A DNA stretch of 64,000 nt from Anabaena sp. PCC 7108 (GCF_000332135.1 NZ_KB235896.1:3119321-3183320); one strand, 5' to 3'; positions 37,887-46,411 are shown, counted from the first letter of the stretch. Made by a program: numbers and translations. The notes: a model not told the origin generated them from the sequence alone.

Positions 37887-38010
37887 AGGACTTACGCAAC
37901 TGGCACATTAGTAGGGTGCGTCAGATATCAACAATTTGTTTATTTGCAGGATTTATGCAGTAGTAAAGCACCCTACAACAGATTTTTAGTGTGACACTTG
38001 CGTAAGTCCT
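37887..38010. mobile_element. MITE-like element, AGGACTTACGCA family type I, copy A
   Basis: Ends AGGACTTACGCA and TGCGTAAGTCCT are perfect 12-bp inverted repeats. The 124-bp body contains GGCACATTAGTAGGGTGCGTC and AGCACCCTACAACAG and has no coding capacity. A near-identical copy lies at 62124-62246. Confidence 0.88.
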
Positions 38011-38176
38011 AGTTATATTTAATTTAAGTCATAAATTTAGTTAGTAAAAACCGAACATAGTGTATGTGAATATCGGTAGCCGTTCAGATACTTCTGGTGA
38101 GTTAATAAGATAGTCAGAGTCAAGGAAATAGTCAAATAACAAATTTGAGTTATCATAAAGAGAAAGGAGGTATATT

Positions 38177-38428
38177 ATGATTTACTTATCTGTCACGGAA
38201 GCAAAACAAAATTTTACAGAATTTCTAGATAAAGCTCAAAAAGAACCAATAACTATTCAGCGTCAGGATCAAGATTCAGTTGTAGTGCTGTCTGTTTTAG
38301 AGTATCAAAGATTGACTAAATTACTAAAAAATGAGTTTCAGGAATTTTGTGATCAAGTTGGGAAAAATGCTGAAGCAAAAGGCATGACAGAAGAAAAGCT
38401 CAAGGAAATTCTTGAAAGTGATGATTGA
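38177..38428 (+). CDS. Phd/YefM-family antitoxin
   Basis: An 83-residue antitoxin with the Phd/YefM N-terminal DNA-binding pattern (SVTEAKQNFTEFLDKAQKEPITIQRQ...VVVLSVLEYQRL). The acidic C-terminal helix would bind the toxin. A strong AGAAAGGAGG ribosome-binding site precedes the ATG. It overlaps the downstream PIN toxin gene by 8 bp. Confidence 0.9.
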   Translation: MIYLSVTEAKQNFTEFLDKAQKEPITIQRQDQDSVVVLSVLEYQRLTKLLKNEFQEFCDQVGKNAEAKGMTEEKLKEILESDD

Positions 38429-38840
38429 GCAAAGAATTGTCATTGATACTAATTGTTTTGTGAGTCGTTTACTAACTCCCAAATCTATCACTGCTCAAGC
38501 AGTTCGTTTTGCTTTCAATTTCCATCACATTCTTATTTCTTCGGACACACTTACAGAACTAGAAATGGTTCTCTGTAGAAAAAAATTTGATAATTATGTC
38601 AGTTTAGAAGAGCGACAAAAGTTTATTTTATATCTAAAAAATCTGGCTGAGATAGTTGATATTATCAATCATGTGCAAATTTGTCGAGATCCAAAAGACG
38701 ATAAATTTCTCTCACTTGCTATTGCTGGTAATGCCAATTTGATTATTACCGGAGATGAAGATTTATTGGTACTTAAATGCTATCAAAACATTCCTATTTT
38801 ATCACCAAAGGATTTTTTGGCACAAGCGGATAAAAGTTAA
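38421..38840 (+). CDS. PIN-domain toxin (COG1569 type)
   Basis: The roughly 139-residue PIN-domain ribonuclease has acidic active-site residues in VIDTNCFVSRLL, SDTLTELEMVL, DPKDDKFLSLAI and TGDEDLL. It belongs to the COG1569 group of toxins paired with Phd-type antitoxins. I start at ATG 38421, which overlaps the antitoxin stop; a TTG at 38412 would add three residues. PIN toxins cleave tRNA or mRNA. Confidence 0.88.
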   Translation: MIEQRIVIDTNCFVSRLLTPKSITAQAVRFAFNFHHILISSDTLTELEMVLCRKKFDNYVSLEERQKFILYLKNLAEIVDIINHVQICRDPKDDKFLSLAIAGNANLIITGDEDLLVLKCYQNIPILSPKDFLAQADKS

Positions 38841-38887
38841 ACAATAACCTTTTATTTCTTCCTCTCTTTGCACCTTAAAAGTAAGCC

Positions 38888-39256
38888 TTACTCCTCCACA
38901 TCAAACCACACAGGAGAAACATCATCAACCTGCCCATTATAATTAATAGTAATTTCCTGACCTTCCCGAATATATTTATAAGCAACAATATCAATTACAT
39001 TTTTAGCAAAATTCTTAATATAAACCGCATTAGGACGATAAGAATGATTAAAAAGAGAAGCAAAACCTAAACCTATCGCCCCGCTTTCTCCATGCCAACC
39101 AAAATAATAATTCAATAACACAGTTTTCGTAATTAACTTAACTTGTTGTTTAGGAATCACAATCACAGCAGCTCTTTCAATTAAATCTCCTTTAGCAAAA
39201 TCTTGCTGGGCAAATATACCTCTACCTTTAGTCTCTGTATCACGAAATACTAGCAT
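38888..39256 (-). CDS. SET-domain protein (putative lysine methyltransferase)
   Basis: A compact 122-residue SET domain. Marks are the opening GRGIFAQQDFAKGDLIE, the central LGFASLFNHSYRPNA (the NHS motif of the cofactor site) and the C-terminal EGQEITINYNG (the catalytic Tyr region). SET proteins transfer methyl groups from S-adenosylmethionine to lysines. Bacterial free-standing forms are uncommon and their targets are mostly unknown. No pre- or post-SET cysteine clusters are present. Confidence 0.87.
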   Translation of the reverse strand: MLVFRDTETKGRGIFAQQDFAKGDLIERAAVIVIPKQQVKLITKTVLLNYYFGWHGESGAIGLGFASLFNHSYRPNAVYIKNFAKNVIDIVAYKYIREGQEITINYNGQVDDVSPVWFDVEE

Positions 39257-39459
39257 ATAGCAATTCTATCTGATGGGTAAGAATGATTTTTGACTAACCA
39301 CTACAGATAAACGCAGAGAAAAATAAAGACAAATTTTTGTCATTGACTTACGGCTGCTATAGCTACTATAAAGTCAACGATTAAAGATGTAGTCAAAACT
39401 TCCGTAAATTTTAAGTTTTTGTGCCAAGTTGATAATATTCATGTTATTATAAATATCCC

Positions 39460-39933
39460 ATGCTAACTATCATTGGTTGTGGCAATCTAAATCGGAATGA
39501 TGATGCTGTCGGCGTAATTATTGCCCAACGTTTACAGCAATATCTCGCCCAAAATCCTCACCCCAACATCCGCGTTTTCGATAGTGGAACTGCGGGAATG
39601 GAAGTGATGTTTCAAGCGAGAGGAAGTGAAAAATTAATTATTCTTGATGCTAGTTGCACAGGTTCAGAGGCAGGTGCTATATTTAAAGTCCCAGGGAATG
39701 AACTAGAAGCACTGCCCGAACCTAGTTACAACTTACATGATTTTCGTTGGGATCATGCTTTGGCTGCTGGGAGAAAAATCTTTTTAGATGATTTTCCTTC
39801 ATTGGTGACAGTCTATTTAATTGAAGCTGCAAATCTGGATTTTGGACTGGAATTAAGTCCTGTTGTTCAACATTCTGCTGATTTAGTTTTTGCCGAACTA
39901 ATCATAATTATCCAACAGAATGTGATGGCTTAA
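39460..39933 (+). CDS. hupW: Hydrogenase maturation protease HupW
   Basis: HupW cleaves the C-terminal extension of HupL after nickel insertion. The 157-residue protein has the family start (IIGCGNLNRNDDAVG, residues about 4-18) with the acidic nickel-sensing residues, then DSGTAGMEVMF and LIILDASCTG. It lies about 10 kb downstream of hupL on the same strand, not in an operon with it. In Anabaena the gene is likewise near the end of the nif cluster. The assignment as uptake (HupW) and not bidirectional (HoxW) protease rests on this context. Confidence 0.9.
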   Translation: MLTIIGCGNLNRNDDAVGVIIAQRLQQYLAQNPHPNIRVFDSGTAGMEVMFQARGSEKLIILDASCTGSEAGAIFKVPGNELEALPEPSYNLHDFRWDHALAAGRKIFLDDFPSLVTVYLIEAANLDFGLELSPVVQHSADLVFAELIIIIQQNVMA

Positions 39934-39959
39934 TCAACAATCTCAAATCCCCAATTGCA

Positions 39960-40334
39960 TCAGATCCAATCACGATAAACTGGCAACTCATCTACTCTCA
40001 TTTCAAAAGGTACAGTTTGATTATCGGGAGGACAAACCCGGATTTTAGCACTGCTAACAATGCCATAAAGAACATTCGCCATAGGGACAATTTGTTGCAA
40101 AATTTGCCAGTTAGTAACTTGGTCAGGGCATTCAATTACTAAAGTTAAAATACTCGCCTGAGTTGTCGCATACCAACGACAATTAGACAACAAACTATGA
40201 ACAATGCGATCGCATCCTTCATAAAAGTATTTGCTAATTGAATGCTCCAATTGTTGCCGAAGAATAATATCTGCTGATGTTGGCTGTATAGGGTGCTTAT
40301 CATCAGCATTGAATTCAGATTCTTTTTTCGCCAT
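39960..40334 (-). CDS. Conserved hypothetical protein next to SagB-like gene
   Basis: A 124-residue soluble protein without recognised domains. The core (CRWYATTQASILTLVIECPDQVTNWQILQQIVPMANVLYGI) looks like a small alpha/beta fold. It is the last gene in a probable leftward operon with the SagB-type oxidoreductase and the ankyrin protein, 18 bp after the former. Function unknown. Confidence 0.65.
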   Translation of the reverse strand: MAKKESEFNADDKHPIQPTSADIILRQQLEHSISKYFYEGCDRIVHSLLSNCRWYATTQASILTLVIECPDQVTNWQILQQIVPMANVLYGIVSSAKIRVCPPDNQTVPFEMRVDELPVYRDWI

Positions 40335-40352
40335 TTACCGTTATTTTCCTGT

Positions 40353-41639
40353 TTATTTACCAATTGCCATTACATAAAGTAAGTCCTTATTGGTTCCTAG
40401 AAATTCTTGGGCTTCATCATCATAGAAAGCACCAATTCCACTACAATCTATTCCCCAATAATTGCTAAATAAATACACTCTCTGTCCGATAAATCCGGCT
40501 AATTGCATAGCGGTTTGATAACTCAAATAATCGGACACAAAAAACAAAGTTACAGCACAATCTCTAGCTATAGCTTGATTAATGCACAAGTAACCTGTTT
40601 TTTCCCTAAAGTTACCAGCTTTAATGAGATGTGTATTTTTATATAACCCTGGTGAAATTCCCTCAACATGATGCACCACTGAGTAAATTTCTATTTCCTC
40701 AAAATTCTCACTTGGTATTGGTTGTTGAACGGCTTGCAAAATTAGCCAATAGACCTCTTGGGAAATAGAATGTTTATGAAAACGTCGAATAGAACGCCTA
40801 TTCCAAACGTTCTCAAAAAACCGTTTCCGGTCAAAATTAAATTGAGGATTTGCGAGATTTTGCTGGTGACTAGGTTGTAAAGATGTTGCTTGATAGGCAT
40901 CTTCAACAAATTGATTAACTTGAAAATAGTCAGTACCACAAACAAAAGGAATTGGTAGCCTTAAGCGTCTGACTGGTTTTTCTTGTACTTCTCCCGATAT
41001 CACACAACTAGTAATAAACTCCTTATTCTCAAATCCCAAATCTGCATTGAGATTAAGTTTATCAAAATCCAAGATTAGTTGTATGTTTTTTTCGTGAAGA
41101 TATGCTGAAGCAGCGATAGCACCTAAATGGTGTCCGCTATCCAACAAACAATATCTAAAACTCCTGTCTTGATATTTCCAGCTAGACCTATGATAAACAC
41201 AACTAACTAAAAAGATGAATCCGTTGATACGTTTATTTGGTATAACATAATTTTCCAATCCATCATCAATTAATTCATAAATTAAGGTCAGACAATTATT
41301 CTCAACTTCTATATGGTAGATGCCATCTATGATTCCCTCAACACCACGAATCTGGACATAAACTTCCGTCGGATATAAAGCCCCTGCAGAAGGATTTACC
41401 CGTAATTTATAGGGACTATCTTTATATATCTTTTCTAAAGTAATCGCACTGGTTAACCAGAGAAAATCATGAATAGGGTTATTGCGATTTAATTGCAAAC
41501 GCCGATAAAAGCGGGGATAAACTTTAAAAGAAGTTGGTTGCGTAGCGGCATCTACATAATTAGGATTAATTTGTACTGATAAGTAAGAATGCTTGCTTAA
41601 ATCGTGATAGGCTTTTCCAGAAATCTTACTGTGAGGCAT
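40353..41639 (-). CDS. SagB/ThcOx-family nitroreductase-like dehydrogenase
   Basis: The 428-residue protein belongs to the SagB-type dehydrogenase group of flavin-dependent nitroreductases; peptide-modifying members oxidise azolines to azoles. It shows YKLRVNPSAGALYPTEVYVQ (about residues 79-98, FMN-binding) and a second partial nitroreductase-like half (NVWNRRSIRRFHKHSISQEVYWLILQAV, about 278-305). I see no cyclodehydratase or precursor peptide gene beside it, so peptide modification is not supported. It overlaps the ankyrin gene by 14 bp, implying translational coupling. Confidence 0.82.
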   Translation of the reverse strand: MPHSKISGKAYHDLSKHSYLSVQINPNYVDAATQPTSFKVYPRFYRRLQLNRNNPIHDFLWLTSAITLEKIYKDSPYKLRVNPSAGALYPTEVYVQIRGVEGIIDGIYHIEVENNCLTLIYELIDDGLENYVIPNKRINGFIFLVSCVYHRSSWKYQDRSFRYCLLDSGHHLGAIAASAYLHEKNIQLILDFDKLNLNADLGFENKEFITSCVISGEVQEKPVRRLRLPIPFVCGTDYFQVNQFVEDAYQATSLQPSHQQNLANPQFNFDRKRFFENVWNRRSIRRFHKHSISQEVYWLILQAVQQPIPSENFEEIEIYSVVHHVEGISPGLYKNTHLIKAGNFREKTGYLCINQAIARDCAVTLFFVSDYLSYQTAMQLAGFIGQRVYLFSNYWGIDCSGIGAFYDDEAQEFLGTNKDLLYVMAIGK

Positions 41640-42090
41640 TTTTCAGTAACCTTAAAACTTCTATATTGCTGGCAAAATCAATTGCTTTATAGTCATCCAA
41701 ATTTTGTAAATTCATGTTAGGATGGTACTGTAGTAGCAATCTCACTACTTCTGTCTTTCCAGCCGATGCACCATACATCAGGACAGTTGCCCCATTATCA
41801 TTTTGATTATTAATATCAGTGTTGTTATCTAACAGCAATGTAATGAGATCATAGTGATTACCAAAACAAGCAAACCACAAAGCATTATTGTGATCATTAT
41901 TTGTAGCGTTGATATCCGCACCCGCAGCTATTAATTCCTTGACAATGGCAGACAGTCCTTCTCTGCTTGCTTTCATTAAAGCAGTATCACCATTTTCACC
42001 TCGCTGGTTTAAATCTTCAGCGTTGTAACCTTGTTCTAATAGCCATTGGTGAGTTATTGTGCTGAAATTTGACTGATTTGCTAGACTCAT
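41626..42090 (-). CDS. Ankyrin-repeat protein
   Basis: About 154 residues with three to four ankyrin repeats (NGDTALMKASREGLSAIVKELIAAGADIN, NNALWFACFGNHYDLITLLLDNNTDIN, NGATVLMYGASAGKTEVVRLLLQ). These mediate protein-protein binding. The start at 42090 avoids an implausible extension to 42123. It is the first gene of the probable operon with the SagB-like enzyme, so it may hold that enzyme or its substrate. Confidence 0.88.
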   Translation of the reverse strand: MSLANQSNFSTITHQWLLEQGYNAEDLNQRGENGDTALMKASREGLSAIVKELIAAGADINATNNDHNNALWFACFGNHYDLITLLLDNNTDINNQNDNGATVLMYGASAGKTEVVRLLLQYHPNMNLQNLDDYKAIDFASNIEVLRLLKNASQ

Positions 42091-42123
42091 AATTATTACT
42101 GTTGGAGACAACTCAAAATACAA

Positions 42124-42791
42124 TGGTGAGCCATACCCACCATATCTAAAAACACTATTTCAATTTTCATAAACTATTAGTAGCTGATGAACAATTTATA
42201 ATTTATCTATCAGCCCCAAATGATTTTTCAGAGGGAACAGGGAACGGGCAACAGGGAACAGAAAAAACTCATTTTTAAAAACATGAGATTGAAATAATGA
42301 CACTGTTTTTTTCGTGTCACTCTCCTTGTAAAAACATCCTTTTTTTGACTGAGCTTTAAACTCAGAACTAAAGTTTTTTATTTGTTCCCTGTTCCCTTCT
42401 TTTGTAAGAATGTCTTTGATAACTCTGTAATCGCTGTTGGTTGAAATAATGGTTCACTACCAACAATTTAGCTTATCTATATATTATCACTTTGATAAAT
42501 TTAAATTATAAATCATTTATAAAGATCCCTATATTCTTAGCCGAGTTAGACAGTAAGTATATTCTATTTTTCAAATATTTGAAATTAAAATTTATTATCA
42601 AATTTTATATTAATTGCTCTTAAAAAAGTATTATAATTATAGTTTATTAGTGCTTATAATTCCGTATAAATGTAATTATGTTTTGTGTCAACATACTCGA
42701 TATATTTGTTAAAAAAATCTAAAAACTTAGCATTAATATAAAAAATTTGTTAGTTTAATCAGTGTAAATAACTAAAAGGAAAATAAAAACA
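42124..42791. other. Intergenic region upstream of mop
   Basis: About 670 A/T-rich bp. It holds purine-rich GGGAACAGGGAACGGG units (about 42234-42268) and an inverted counterpart TTGTTCCCTGTTCCC near 42380-42397, which may form a long hairpin. The 150 bp before mop should contain its promoter. No gene seen. Confidence 0.5.
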
Positions 42792-43001
42792 ATGGAAATT
42801 AGCGCCAGAAATACCTTCAAAGCAACTGTGAAAAAAGTTGTTCCTGGTTCAATTAATACAGAGGTAACACTAGAATTAGCACCTGGTGTGGAAGTAGTAT
42901 CTATTATAACTAAATCATCAGCAGAAAAGCTGGGTTTAGTAGAGGGTAAACAGGCTTATGCTGTGATTAAGTCATCGGATGTACTTGTTGCTGTTGACTA
43001 A
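42792..43001 (+). CDS. mop: Molybdopterin/molybdate-binding protein Mop
   Basis: A 69-residue molbindin with a single TOBE/Mop domain (ISARNTFKATVKKVVPGSIN...VVSIITKSSAEKLGLVEGKQAYAVIKSSDV). These proteins form hexamers that store molybdate. Its place close to the nif genes fits supply of Mo for FeMo-cofactor. AAAAGGAAAA precedes the ATG. Confidence 0.92.
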   Translation: MEISARNTFKATVKKVVPGSINTEVTLELAPGVEVVSIITKSSAEKLGLVEGKQAYAVIKSSDVLVAVD

Positions 43002-43140
43002 AAAATTCAGCGACTTGTAAAGTGTAGGATAGGTAATGCTATTCCTACATGATCTCATGGCGCGAAATTTTCATCAAGATGTAGATAAATTCATCTTATC
43101 CCTGTTGGTATAATCAAAATAAACTTAAAAAAATCCTGAT

Positions 43141-43719
43141 ATGATAGCCATTCCCCAACAACTACCAAAAATGACCATTGAGGAGTATTTCGCATGGGAA
43201 CTTGACCAGGATATTCGCTACGAATATATTAACGGCGAAGTTTTTGCCATGACTGGTGGTACAATCCCCCATAATGATATTGCTCTAAATCTTTACGCTT
43301 CCCTACGTCCCTATTTGCGTAATAGAGGTTGTCGAGTTAATGTGTCAGATGTGAAAGTCCAAGTTACTCCTAAAAGCCCATACTTCTATCCTGATCTTAT
43401 CGTTAGTTGCGACCCTCAAGACCTCAATGCCCTTAAATTTATTCAAAATCCCAAATTGATTGTTGAGGTTCTTTCTCCTGGGACAAGTAGTAAAGATAGA
43501 GGAGAAAAATTCAGATATTATTTAACAATACCCAGTTTACAAGAATATATTTTAATTGATTCGGAAAAAATTTCCGTTGAACGTTACTGTCGAGGAGAAG
43601 GAAGGATGTGGCTTTACTATCCTTACACTACTGGAGATATTATCACTTTATCAAGTATTGAATTTGAGTTTCCGATTGAAATGCTTTATGAAGGTGTTGG
43701 ATTTGAAACTGAAGAATAA
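43141..43719 (+). CDS. Uma2-family endonuclease (DUF820)
   Basis: A 192-residue Uma2/DUF820 protein. Family marks: MTIEEYFAWELDQDIRYEYINGEVFAMTGGT at the start, YFYPDLIVSCDPQ (about 81-93), PKLIVEVLSPGTSSKDRGEKF (about 102-122) and LQEYILIDSEKISVERY. These correspond to the PD-(D/E)XK acidic residues. Its stop codon overlaps the start of the Crp-type gene (TAATG), so the two are translationally coupled, which is unusual for this solitary family. Confidence 0.9.
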   Translation: MIAIPQQLPKMTIEEYFAWELDQDIRYEYINGEVFAMTGGTIPHNDIALNLYASLRPYLRNRGCRVNVSDVKVQVTPKSPYFYPDLIVSCDPQDLNALKFIQNPKLIVEVLSPGTSSKDRGEKFRYYLTIPSLQEYILIDSEKISVERYCRGEGRMWLYYPYTTGDIITLSSIEFEFPIEMLYEGVGFETEE

Positions 43720-44318
43720 TGTATCAAACTCTTTTAAATACCCTTAATCAATATGTTATTCTGAATCCCGCGCATCAAGAGGAACTTAGTAAATTAGTTA
43801 AACCACAAGAATTACCCAAAGATAGCATTCTTTTAAAATGCGGTGAAGTTTCCAACAATTTGCACTTCTTGTTACAGGGATCTGTGAGGGCAATTTATTA
43901 CAACGATAGTAAAGAAATTACTTCATGGTTTGGTTTTGAGGGAGATTTTATTAATTCTTTTTACAGCTTTGTTTCCCGTAAACCAAGTCCAGAAAGTATT
44001 GTGGTAATTTCTGACTGTAAATTGCTTTCTATTAGCTACCAAACCTTACAATCTTTATATGAAAAAGACCTAGTTTGGAATAAATTAGGTCGCTTAATAA
44101 TTGAAAAATATTACGCAGAATATCGAGAACGTATACTATCTCTGCAATCTATGTCCGCAGCTGAACGCTACGACCAAATTCTTCAGGAACGCCCTGATAT
44201 TCTGGAGAAGGTGAAACTCGGACATTTAGCTTCTTACTTGGGAATCACTCAAGAAACTCTCAGCCGACTTCGTGCTACTCGTGAAAATCGTCAACGTATT
44301 TACAACAAACCCCAATAA
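43719..44318 (+). CDS. Crp/Fnr-family cyclic nucleotide-binding protein
   Basis: A 199-residue regulator with an N-terminal cyclic nucleotide-binding beta-roll (LVKPQELPKDSILLKCGEVSNNLHFLLQGSVRAIY, about residues 24-58) and a C-terminal helix-turn-helix remnant (LGHLASYLGITQETLSRLRAT, about 168-188). It resembles Crp-type proteins whose ligand pocket is unusual, without an evident phosphate-binding RxA motif, so it may sense something other than cAMP. It probably controls the two enzyme genes that follow, or is co-regulated with them. Confidence 0.87.
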   Translation: MYQTLLNTLNQYVILNPAHQEELSKLVKPQELPKDSILLKCGEVSNNLHFLLQGSVRAIYYNDSKEITSWFGFEGDFINSFYSFVSRKPSPESIVVISDCKLLSISYQTLQSLYEKDLVWNKLGRLIIEKYYAEYRERILSLQSMSAAERYDQILQERPDILEKVKLGHLASYLGITQETLSRLRATRENRQRIYNKPQ

Positions 44319-44422
44319 ATTGATTTTTATCAAATTTGATTTATGTCAAAAAAAGCCCCTTTCTTTATTCCTGTGTGCAGATTTATGATTAAAGTCACAG
44401 TTAAATTAGAAAGAAGTAATTT

Positions 44423-44989
44423 ATGTTTCATGATCCTGCAAATTTCCAATTTTCAAAGCTCCTGACAGCCCACTGGCAAGCAATTCGTGATGAATATCTT
44501 GCGTTACCTGAAGATGCTTTAGACCCTTGGGTACAAAAAGATATGTATGAAAAAGGTTGGAGTGTTTTCGGACTTTTTGCTTTAGGGAAACGTATTCAAA
44601 AAGCGTGCTATTGCTGTCCACAAACAACAGCAATTCTAGAACAAATTCCCAATTTGACCTTAGCAGGATTTTCTCGTTTAGCTCCCCATACACATATTCA
44701 ACCCCACACAGGCTGGGCAAAAAATGAATTTCGCTTGCATCTTGGTTTAGTTGTTCCAGAAAAGTGTAGTCTGCGCGTTGGTCAGTCCCTAAAACATTGG
44801 CAGGAAGGTGATTGCTTAATTTTTGAAGATACAACAGAACATGAAGCATGGAACGACTCTGATTTACCACGAGCAGTATTACTTCTAGATTTTATTAAAC
44901 CAGGTTTAGAGCATAGTTCTGATGAGATATCAGGGGATGCTTTGCAGTATGCGATGGGATTACTTGAACAACCAAATACCTACGTATAA
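44423..44989 (+). CDS. Aspartyl/asparaginyl beta-hydroxylase family dioxygenase
   Basis: The 188-residue protein is a 2-oxoglutarate/Fe(II) dioxygenase of the aspartyl/asparaginyl beta-hydroxylase (LpxO-like) group. Metal and 2-oxoglutarate ligands are visible in HTHIQPHTGWAKNEFRLHLGL (His near residue 96) and EDTTEHEAWNDSDLPRAVLLLDF. Bacterial members hydroxylate lipid acyl chains or small molecules. It begins 104 bp after the Crp-type gene and is followed at 15 bp by a ceramidase-like membrane protein. Confidence 0.88.
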   Translation: MFHDPANFQFSKLLTAHWQAIRDEYLALPEDALDPWVQKDMYEKGWSVFGLFALGKRIQKACYCCPQTTAILEQIPNLTLAGFSRLAPHTHIQPHTGWAKNEFRLHLGLVVPEKCSLRVGQSLKHWQEGDCLIFEDTTEHEAWNDSDLPRAVLLLDFIKPGLEHSSDEISGDALQYAMGLLEQPNTYV

Positions 44990-45004
44990 AACAGAGAAAA
45001 ATCT

Positions 45005-45655
45005 ATGAATGACTACATTGATCTTTACTGTGAACGCATCATTCCTGGTTTATGGAGTGAACCATTTAATGCTATATCTAATATTTCTTTCTTCATTGCA
45101 GCAGGGGCTATTTGGCAATTAGCACGACGACAACAAAAAATTCCAAATGGTATTTGGATACTGATTATTTTAGCAATTTCAATTGGTATTGGTAGCACTC
45201 TATTCCATACCTTTGCAACAGAATGGGCGAGCTTATTAGATGTTTTGCCTATTATGTTTTTTCAATTTTGTTTTATATGGCTTTACAGTCGTCAGGTAAT
45301 GAAGATGAAATATATTTATAGTGGATCTTTGATTGTGGTTTTTTACTTTGCGAGTGATTACAGTAAACAATTCACAAATATATTCAATGGATCTCTTTCC
45401 TATGCTCCTGCATTTTTGTTTTTACTGGGACTGGGAATTTATCATTTTCAACAACAAAAACGTGAGCGATTTATATTACTAGGAGCAGCGGGGGTTTTCC
45501 TTTTAGCTTTATTATTTCGGAGTTTAGATAAGATAGTTTGCCCTTATTTCCCAATTGGCACTCATTTATTTTGGCATCTTGTCAATGGAGTTTTACTGTA
45601 CTTATCAGCAAGAGGACTAATCTTAAATTGGTCAATAAAGGCAAAAGCTGACTAA
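45005..45655 (+). CDS. Ceramidase-family membrane protein
   Basis: A 216-residue integral membrane protein with about seven hydrophobic segments. The conserved histidines and acids of the alkaline ceramidase family are present: YCERIIPGLWSEPFNAISNISFF, GIGSTLFHTFATEWASLLDVLPI and GTHLFWHLVNGVLLYL. Such enzymes are Zn-dependent amidases acting on lipids. Cyanobacteria are not known to use ordinary ceramides, so the substrate may be another amide-linked lipid. It lies 15 bp after the hydroxylase gene, in one probable operon. Confidence 0.87.
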   Translation: MNDYIDLYCERIIPGLWSEPFNAISNISFFIAAGAIWQLARRQQKIPNGIWILIILAISIGIGSTLFHTFATEWASLLDVLPIMFFQFCFIWLYSRQVMKMKYIYSGSLIVVFYFASDYSKQFTNIFNGSLSYAPAFLFLLGLGIYHFQQQKRERFILLGAAGVFLLALLFRSLDKIVCPYFPIGTHLFWHLVNGVLLYLSARGLILNWSIKAKAD

Positions 45656-45699
45656 AAAATTGAAAATAATAGACAGGGATAATTACGCAAAATGTATAC

Positions 45700-45755
45700 G
45701 GTGCGTCAGATTTTTAATTTAACATTTTAGAAATACGCTTCTCGTCTGACGCACC
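45700..45755. terminator. Convergent terminator-like palindrome
   Basis: GGTGCGTCAGA (45700-45710) and TCTGACGCACC (45745-45755) form an 11-bp stem between the ceramidase gene and the oppositely oriented feoA. The sequence also resembles the interior of the AGGACTTACGCA MITE-like elements. Confidence 0.65.
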
Positions 45756-45776
45756 CTACTAGTTATATAAATCTTC

Positions 45777-46028
45777 TCAACTATCAACTACCCTGACATA
45801 AATAGCACGGGCTGTTTGTCGATCTATTGTCATAGAGATATTATTAAATTTAACGATTAAAGAAGGAAATTGCTGTTCTAAAATTATACTATTTCCTGTT
45901 GTTATTCCCATAGAAATAAGTTTTTTACGAATGCTTTCATCCTGAGTTTTACAAGAAATAATAATTCCTTTTTCTCCTGGCTTGAGCAATTCTAAAGAGC
46001 AACCTGTAAAACTAAAAGAAGTAAACAT
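45777..46028 (-). CDS. feoA: FeoA-domain protein
   Basis: An 83-residue SH3-like FeoA protein (LLKPGEKGIIISCKTQDESIRKKLISMGITTGNSIILEQQFP). FeoA assists ferrous iron import by FeoB; no feoB is in view. Small FeoA-type proteins also occur within nif regions, here 86 bp downstream of fdxH on the same strand. Iron supply for nitrogenase is a reasonable inference. Confidence 0.85.
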   Translation of the reverse strand: MFTSFSFTGCSLELLKPGEKGIIISCKTQDESIRKKLISMGITTGNSIILEQQFPSLIVKFNNISMTIDRQTARAIYVRVVDS

Positions 46029-46062
46029 TGGGGAATAAAAATGAAAGGTTAAAATTAAAAGA

Positions 46063-46087
46063 ATGAAGGATGATTAACATCCTTCAT
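46063..46087 (-). terminator. Hairpin after fdxH
   Basis: ATGAAGGATG and CATCCTTCAT form a perfect 10-bp stem with a 5-nt loop; read leftward it is followed by TTCTTTTAATTTT. It probably ends the fdxH transcript or attenuates reading into feoA. Confidence 0.75.
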
Positions 46088-46114
46088 CTTTGTACAAGCT
46101 AAGACATTAAAACT

Positions 46115-46411
46115 TTAAACGAGATAAGGCTCTTGATGGGTTTTAATTGTGCAGTTAGAGCGAGGGTATGTAACGCACAATAGAGCGAATCCTTTAGCCA
46201 TTTGATCGTCATCTAAGAAGATTTGATCATCTTGGTTGATTTCACCTTCAACAACCTTACCTACACAGCTAGAGCAAGAGCCTGAGTGACAGGAGAAAGG
46301 TAATTCAATACCTGCTTCTTCTGCTGCATCTAGAATTGTAGTTTCTTCGTCACATTCAATTGTGGTGTCAAGGTTGTCTTTTTTGTTCAACAATCTTACT
46401 TGATAAGCCAT
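46115..46411 (-). CDS. fdxH: Heterocyst [2Fe-2S] ferredoxin FdxH
   Basis: FdxH donates electrons to nitrogenase reductase in heterocysts. The 98-residue protein has C41, C46, C49 and C79 as cluster ligands. Relative to vegetative PetF it has the basic and acidic surface changes of FdxH (for example [33 protein letters not shown]). I start at the ATG at 46411, preceded by GAGGAGAAT; a longer reading to 46489 is not needed. It is the last core gene of the nif-hes series. Confidence 0.95.
   Translation of the reverse strand: MAYQVRLLNKKDNLDTTIECDEETTILDAAEEAGIELPFSCHSGSCSSCVGKVVEGEINQDDQIFLDDDQMAKGFALLCVTYPRSNCTIKTHQEPYLV

Noticed and set aside
40353-41639. Azole-peptide biosynthetic cluster around the SagB-like gene
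   Set aside because: No cyclodehydratase, precursor peptide, protease or exporter gene is nearby.
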